8,550 nt of DNA from Acidimicrobiaceae bacterium (GTDB lineage: Bacteria; Actinomycetota; Acidimicrobiia; Acidimicrobiales; Palsa-688), in assembly GCA_003156795.1 (NCBI GenBank), contig PMHU01000105.1, positions 2,046 through 10,595 on the forward strand. Reading direction: 5' to 3'. The position numbers were made by a program, and so were the translations under genes. How positions within the stretch are numbered: position 1 is the first letter of the stretch; each line of letters starts with the position of its first letter. A model generated the notes under the pieces. The model did not search any database and had not been told where the DNA came from. It saw only the letters and a list, made by a program, of their open reading frames with translations. Shown here in pieces: positions 5,310 to 8,550 of the stretch.

Positions 5310-6431
5310 ATGGCCGGACCACCGCCCGGGAAGAAGATCAGGCTGCTGGTCCTGTACGGGGGCCGCTCGGCCGAACACGAGATCTCATGCATTTCGGCCT
5401 TCCACGTTGTCGCGGCCGTCGACCCAGACCGCTACGACCTCCGGTTGGTCGGCATCACGACAGGAGGCGAGTGGGTCGAGGCCACCCCGGGGATCGGTTC
5501 TCCAACCTCCGGATCGGGTGGCCCGCCGAAAGCGCTGCCTTCACCGGACACCATCACCGATCCCGCGAAAGGCGCCAGCGCCCTCGAGCGGGTGAGTGAA
5601 GTGGCGGCCGACGGTGGTAACGACGGTCCGCTGGTGGTCCTTCCGCTGCTGCACGGCCCGATGGGAGAAGACGGGACCGTTCAGGGCTTACTCGAAGTCG
5701 CCGGCGTACCGTATTGCGGCCCGAGCGTGGCCGGCTCGGCCGCCGCCATGGACAAGGGCATGACGAAGGATCTTCTGGCGGCGGCCGGAATCCCACAAGC
5801 CCGCCACATCTTCCTGCGAGAGGGCGACGTCGACGACACCCTCGTGGGGCGGGTGGAAAGAGAGCTGGGCTGGCCCGTGTTCGTCAAGCCGGCCAACATG
5901 GGGTCGTCCATAGGCATCTCACGGGTCAAGGACCCCGGCGGCCTGCAGCCGGCGCTCGAGATGGCGGCCCGGTACGACGAGTACCTGCTCATCGAAGAAG
6001 CCGTTAGCGGTCGGGAACTCGAGATCGCAGTGCTCGGATGGCCCGAGTTGAGGGCCTCGGTGCCAGGTGAGATCAAGCCCAGCCACGACTTCTACGACTT
6101 CGAGGACAAATATCTCGACGGAGCCGCCGGCCTGGAGGTCCCGGCTCGACTTCCGGATGGCGTCGCCGACGACATGGCCGCGCTGGCCATCGCCGCCTGC
6201 CGGGCCCTCCGCGTGGACAGCATGGCGCGCGTGGACTTCTTCTATGAGGAGGACGGGCGGGGCCTGTTGATCAACGAGATCAACACCATCCCGGGTTTCA
6301 CCCCGATCAGCATGTACCCGCGAATGTGGGCGGCCTCGGGAGTCTCCTACCCGCAGCTAGTGGACCAACTCGTGGATCAGGCTCTCCGCCGGGCCGCCCG
6401 GCGGGCCCGCTTCGAGACGCATCGGCTTTAA
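5310..6431 (+). CDS. ddl: D-alanine--D-alanine ligase
   Basis: Ddl is the cytoplasmic ATP-grasp enzyme that joins two D-alanines for peptidoglycan synthesis. The 373-residue product shows V-L-Y-G-G-R-S-A-E-H-E-I-S (14-26), with the N-terminal D-Ala-binding Glu, then H-G-P-M-G-E-D-G-T-V-Q-G (115-126), the ATP-grasp stretch F-V-K-P-A-N-M-G-S-S-I-G (191-202), F-Y-D-F-E-D-K-Y (261-268) and the metal-binding end N-E-I-N-T-I-P-G-F (322-330), with Asp309, Glu323 and Asn325 as likely Mg ligands. The Tyr in the F-Y-D-F-E-D-K-Y loop is that of dipeptide ligases; depsipeptide (D-Ala-D-Lac) ligases usually carry Phe. A proline/glycine-rich insert at about 60-80 lengthens the protein slightly. The ATG at 5310 is used because upstream codons overlap murF and lack similarity. 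Confidence 0.96.
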   Translation: MAGPPPGKKIRLLVLYGGRSAEHEISCISAFHVVAAVDPDRYDLRLVGITTGGEWVEATPGIGSPTSGSGGPPKALPSPDTITDPAKGASALERVSEVAADGGNDGPLVVLPLLHGPMGEDGTVQGLLEVAGVPYCGPSVAGSAAAMDKGMTKDLLAAAGIPQARHIFLREGDVDDTLVGRVERELGWPVFVKPANMGSSIGISRVKDPGGLQPALEMAARYDEYLLIEEAVSGRELEIAVLGWPELRASVPGEIKPSHDFYDFEDKYLDGAAGLEVPARLPDGVADDMAALAIAACRALRVDSMARVDFFYEEDGRGLLINEINTIPGFTPISMYPRMWAASGVSYPQLVDQLVDQALRRAARRARFETHRL

Positions 6432-6441
6432 GGACCGCCAC

Positions 6442-6458
6442 CGGCTGCGGAGCGGCCG
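6442..6458 (+). terminator. GC-rich hairpin downstream of ddl
   Basis: CGGCTGC, loop GGA, then GCGGCCG forms a 7 bp stem with one G-T wobble, 10 nt after the ddl stop. It is followed by no T-run, so intrinsic termination is uncertain. It could insulate ddl from the repair operon that follows. Confidence 0.3.
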
Positions 6459-6484
6459 TCACTCCCATGTCCGAAAACCGCCAG

Positions 6485-6490
6485 TAGAGT
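6485..6490 (+). promoter_or_regulatory. TAGAGT -10-like box upstream of the Ada/AlkA gene
   Basis: TAGAGT fits TANNNT. Transcription would start near 6497 and give a leader of about 20 nt before the ATG at 6520. It is the best promoter candidate in the 85 bp gap after ddl. No obvious -35 is seen; an Ada-type operator, if any, was not recognised. Confidence 0.35.
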
Positions 6491-6519
6491 CGCCGAAACG
6501 GGTCCATGCTGGTGGCGTG

Positions 6520-8034
6520 ATGGATGACGAGCACTGCTACCGGGCCATGGCCGGCCGAGACGGCCGCTTCGATGGCGTCTTCGTCACGGCTGTCACTTCG
6601 ACGAAGATCTACTGTCGGCCCAGCTGCCCCGCCATGGCCCCCAAGCGCGAGCACATGCGCTTTTACGCGACTCCGGCGGCGGCCCAGGAGGCCGGCTTCC
6701 GGGCTTGCAAGCGGTGCCGGCCTGATGCCGCACCGGGTTCACCGGACTGGGACCTCCGCGCCGACTTGGTAGCTCGGACGGTTCGCTTGATCGGCGACGG
6801 CGTCGTGGAGAGAGAAGGCGTGTCGGGACTGGCTCGACGGTTGGGTTACAGCCCCCGCCAACTCCACCGTCTCGTCTTCGCCGAGCTGGGAACGGGCCCC
6901 TTGCGGCTGGCTCTGGCCCACCGGGTCCAGAATGCGCGAGCCCTCCTCGAGACCACTGACCTCCCCGTCAGCGACGTGGCCTGGGCGGCGGGGTTCGGCA
7001 GCATCCGGCAGTTCAACGACCGCATCCGAGAGGTATACGCCCTCTCCCCCACCGAGCTGCGTCGCAAGACCACCCGGGCCGGGCGGGGCGGGCCGGTTCA
7101 GGCGCCAGGCGCCATCCCGGTGCGACTCGCTTACCGTCCACCTCTGGACCTGACCGGCCTGCTGGGCTTCCTCGGCCTTCGAGCCGTCCCCGGCGTCGAG
7201 GCCTACGACGGCCAGACCTACTGCCGGGCCCTGCGCCTCCCGCACGGTTTGGGCGTGGTGTCCATTCCGACCGCCGGAGCGAAAGAAGTGCGTCCTTCCA
7301 TCGGGACCTACCCGCGCCCGCAGTACGTCGACTGTGAGCTCCGTCTCGACGACGTACGCGACTTCGCAACGGCGGTGTCTCGCGTAAGGAGGCTCCTGGA
7401 CCTCGACGCTGATCCGGCCGCCGTGCACGCCTCTCTCCGAGACGACCCCGTGCTCTCGAGCTCGGTCCAAGCCAACCCGGGCCAGCGGGTCCCGGGTGCT
7501 GTGGACGGGGCAGAGATGGCCGTGCGGGCCATCCTCGGCCAGCAGATCTCGGTGGTCGGGGCCCGCACGCTCCTAGGCCGGCTGGCGGCCCAGTTCGGTG
7601 AGCCGTTGGCGCGACCGTCCGGCTCCATTTTCCGGGCCTTCCCATCAGCCGAGGCCCTCGCGGCCGCTGACCCATCCGGCTTCCCGCTGCCGGCCCGCCG
7701 CGCCCAAGCCCTGCGGGCACTGGCGTCAGCCATCACAGAGGAGCGCGTAGCCATCGGCCCGGGCGCCGACCGCGACGAGACCGAAGCCAGCTTGCTGGCC
7801 CTTCCGGGGATCGGGCCGTGGACGGCCTCATACGTACGCATGAGGGCTTTGGGGGACCCAGACGTCTTCCTCCCATCCGACTTCGGGGTCAAAAAGGCCT
7901 TGGCGGCCATCGACGGTCCCGTCGACCCCGACACATGGAAGCCGTGGCGGTCCTACGCAACCCTCCACCTATGGGCGACCCTCTCGACCCAATCCGACCA
8001 TCAGCACCGACCCAAGGAGAATCAAGAGCCATGA
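6520..8034 (+). CDS. alkA: Ada-type regulator fused to AlkA 3-methyladenine DNA glycosylase
   Basis: This 504-residue fusion combines alkylation sensing with base-excision repair. Residues about 5-75 are the Ada zinc domain with Cys32, Cys36, Cys63 and Cys66 in the C-x3-C and C-x2-C spacing; by analogy with E. coli Ada Cys38, Cys32 would take methyl groups from phosphotriesters. Residues 85-183 form an AraC-type double helix-turn-helix (V-S-G-L-A-R-R-L-G-Y-S-P-R-Q-L-H-R; V-S-D-V-A-W-A-A-G-F-G-S). About 200-315 match the AlkA N-terminal domain. About 320-490 are a HhH-GPD glycosylase with I-L-G-Q-Q-I-S, L-P-G-I-G-P-W-T-A (428-436) and the catalytic Asp454 in L-P-S-D-F. The layout matches the mycobacterial AdaA-AlkA protein. 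A GTG one codon earlier (6517) is an alternative start. Its TGA overlaps the ogt ATG, and it likely activates its own operon when methylated. Confidence 0.94.
   Translation: MDDEHCYRAMAGRDGRFDGVFVTAVTSTKIYCRPSCPAMAPKREHMRFYATPAAAQEAGFRACKRCRPDAAPGSPDWDLRADLVARTVRLIGDGVVEREGVSGLARRLGYSPRQLHRLVFAELGTGPLRLALAHRVQNARALLETTDLPVSDVAWAAGFGSIRQFNDRIREVYALSPTELRRKTTRAGRGGPVQAPGAIPVRLAYRPPLDLTGLLGFLGLRAVPGVEAYDGQTYCRALRLPHGLGVVSIPTAGAKEVRPSIGTYPRPQYVDCELRLDDVRDFATAVSRVRRLLDLDADPAAVHASLRDDPVLSSSVQANPGQRVPGAVDGAEMAVRAILGQQISVVGARTLLGRLAAQFGEPLARPSGSIFRAFPSAEALAAADPSGFPLPARRAQALRALASAITEERVAIGPGADRDETEASLLALPGIGPWTASYVRMRALGDPDVFLPSDFGVKKALAAIDGPVDPDTWKPWRSYATLHLWATLSTQSDHQHRPKENQEP
8014..8019 (+). promoter_or_regulatory. 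Shine-Dalgarno of ogt
   Basis: AAGGAG lies 11 nt before the ATG at 8031, inside the end of the Ada/AlkA gene. It supports choosing 8031 over the out-of-frame ATG at 8035. Confidence 0.6.
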
Positions 8035-8550
8035 ATGCTTCCCCATTTCTCGCCACGCGGCCCAAGACCAACCGAGCTCGACTCTTCTGGGATGAGATCG
8101 CAGTACCGCTCGGAGACCGGAAGACCGACATCCTGCTGGTCAGCGACGGTGAGGCCTTGGTACGCACCTCATTCGGGCCGATGCATCCCGGCCGTAGCCG
8201 GCCGGCCGACTGGATACACGACCCCAAGGGACTGGCCGAAGCGGCGGCCCAGCTCGAGGCCTACGCAGCCGGCGACCTGACGCAGTTCGTTCTATCTATC
8301 CGTCCGGCCGGGACCGAGTTCCAGCTCCGTGTGTGGAGCGCCCTCGTGCAGATCCCCTATGGCACGACCACCACCTACGGGCACATAGCCGCCGAGATCG
8401 GCCATCCGACCGGAAGCAGGGCTGTCGGCGCCGCGGTTGGGGCCAACCCGCTCGGGATAGTCATTCCCTGCCACCGGGTCATCGGCGCCAACGGATCCCT
8501 GACCGGATACGCGGGCGGACTGGACAACAAGGTCGCCCTACTCCACATCG
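8031..8550 (+). CDS. ogt: Methylated-DNA--protein-cysteine methyltransferase (3' end cut by window edge)
   Basis: The 173 codons present encode an Ogt/MGMT protein, which removes alkyl groups from O6 of guanine and O4 of thymine by a one-way transfer to its own cysteine. The N-terminal ribonuclease-like domain (1-90) is followed by the DNA-binding domain with G-T-E-F-Q-L-R-V-W (94-102), I-P-Y-G-T-T-T-T-Y-G (108-117), the helix-turn-helix and Arg finger in S-R-A-V-G-A-A-V-G-A-N-P (129-140), and the active site I-P-C-H-R-V-I-G with Cys147. The sequence stops in L-D-N-K-V-A-L-L-H, so only the last few residues are likely missing. The start overlaps the upstream stop (ATGA at 8031-8034), giving tight coupling with the Ada/AlkA gene in a common alkylation-repair operon. 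Confidence 0.95.
   Translation, partial: MNASPFLATRPKTNRARLFWDEIAVPLGDRKTDILLVSDGEALVRTSFGPMHPGRSRPADWIHDPKGLAEAAAQLEAYAAGDLTQFVLSIRPAGTEFQLRVWSALVQIPYGTTTTYGHIAAEIGHPTGSRAVGAAVGANPLGIVIPCHRVIGANGSLTGYAGGLDNKVALLHI

Noticed and set aside
5270..5392. Longer N-terminus of murF starting at 5392 or 5311
   Set aside because: The extra residues are not MurF-like and overlap the start of ddl on the other strand; the family-like start M-R-W-S-M-N-A-I-A-A-A-T-G-G is at 5269.

Overview
This window is a gene-dense, high-GC stretch of bacterial chromosome, and its content points to an actinobacterium. The pointers are an F420-dependent luciferase-like oxidoreductase, a thiolase resembling mycobacterial FadA5, an Ada/AlkA fusion of the mycobacterial type, and several genes lacking a Shine-Dalgarno but carrying a TAGNNT box just upstream of the start codon, as in actinobacterial leaderless transcription. 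A lineage below that level (for example Acidimicrobiia) is only a guess. I see no mobile element, CRISPR array, tRNA or rRNA.

Left region (1-1735, all minus strand). Read leftwards there is a small conserved hypothetical gene (1735-1574), an LLM-class F420-dependent oxidoreductase (1542-592), a YciI/DGPF-domain protein (451-95) and the first 24 codons of an ECF sigma factor that runs off the left edge. The DGPF protein next to this sigma factor is the hallmark of the ECF42 group.

Middle region (1841-3849, plus strand). A FadA5-like acetyl-CoA acetyltransferase is followed directly, with no spacer, by a ChbG/HpnK (YdjC)-type carbohydrate deacetylase homologue. The thiolase is broken by one missing base near 2069. 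Repairing it gives a 391-residue protein with the catalytic Cys89, His348 and Cys378 in their classical places. The deacetylase homologue departs from the family at three usually conserved active-site positions and has only a TTG start, so this two-gene unit looks either divergent or decaying.

Cell-wall pair (3881-6431). murF (minus) and ddl (plus) are divergent across about 40 bp. Ddl makes D-Ala-D-Ala and MurF attaches it to the UDP-MurNAc-tripeptide, so the two genes cover consecutive peptidoglycan precursor steps.

Right region (6520-8550, plus strand). This is an alkylation-damage repair operon: an Ada metal-binding/AraC-HTH/AlkA glycosylase fusion whose stop overlaps the start of an O6-alkylguanine-DNA methyltransferase (ogt), which is cut by the right edge.

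The most notable points are the clean single-base thiolase frameshift, the altered active site of the deacetylase homologue, the recurrent TAGNNT boxes, and the candidate ECF42-type promoter in front of the DGPF gene. I found no clearly new multi-gene system; most genes belong to known families.
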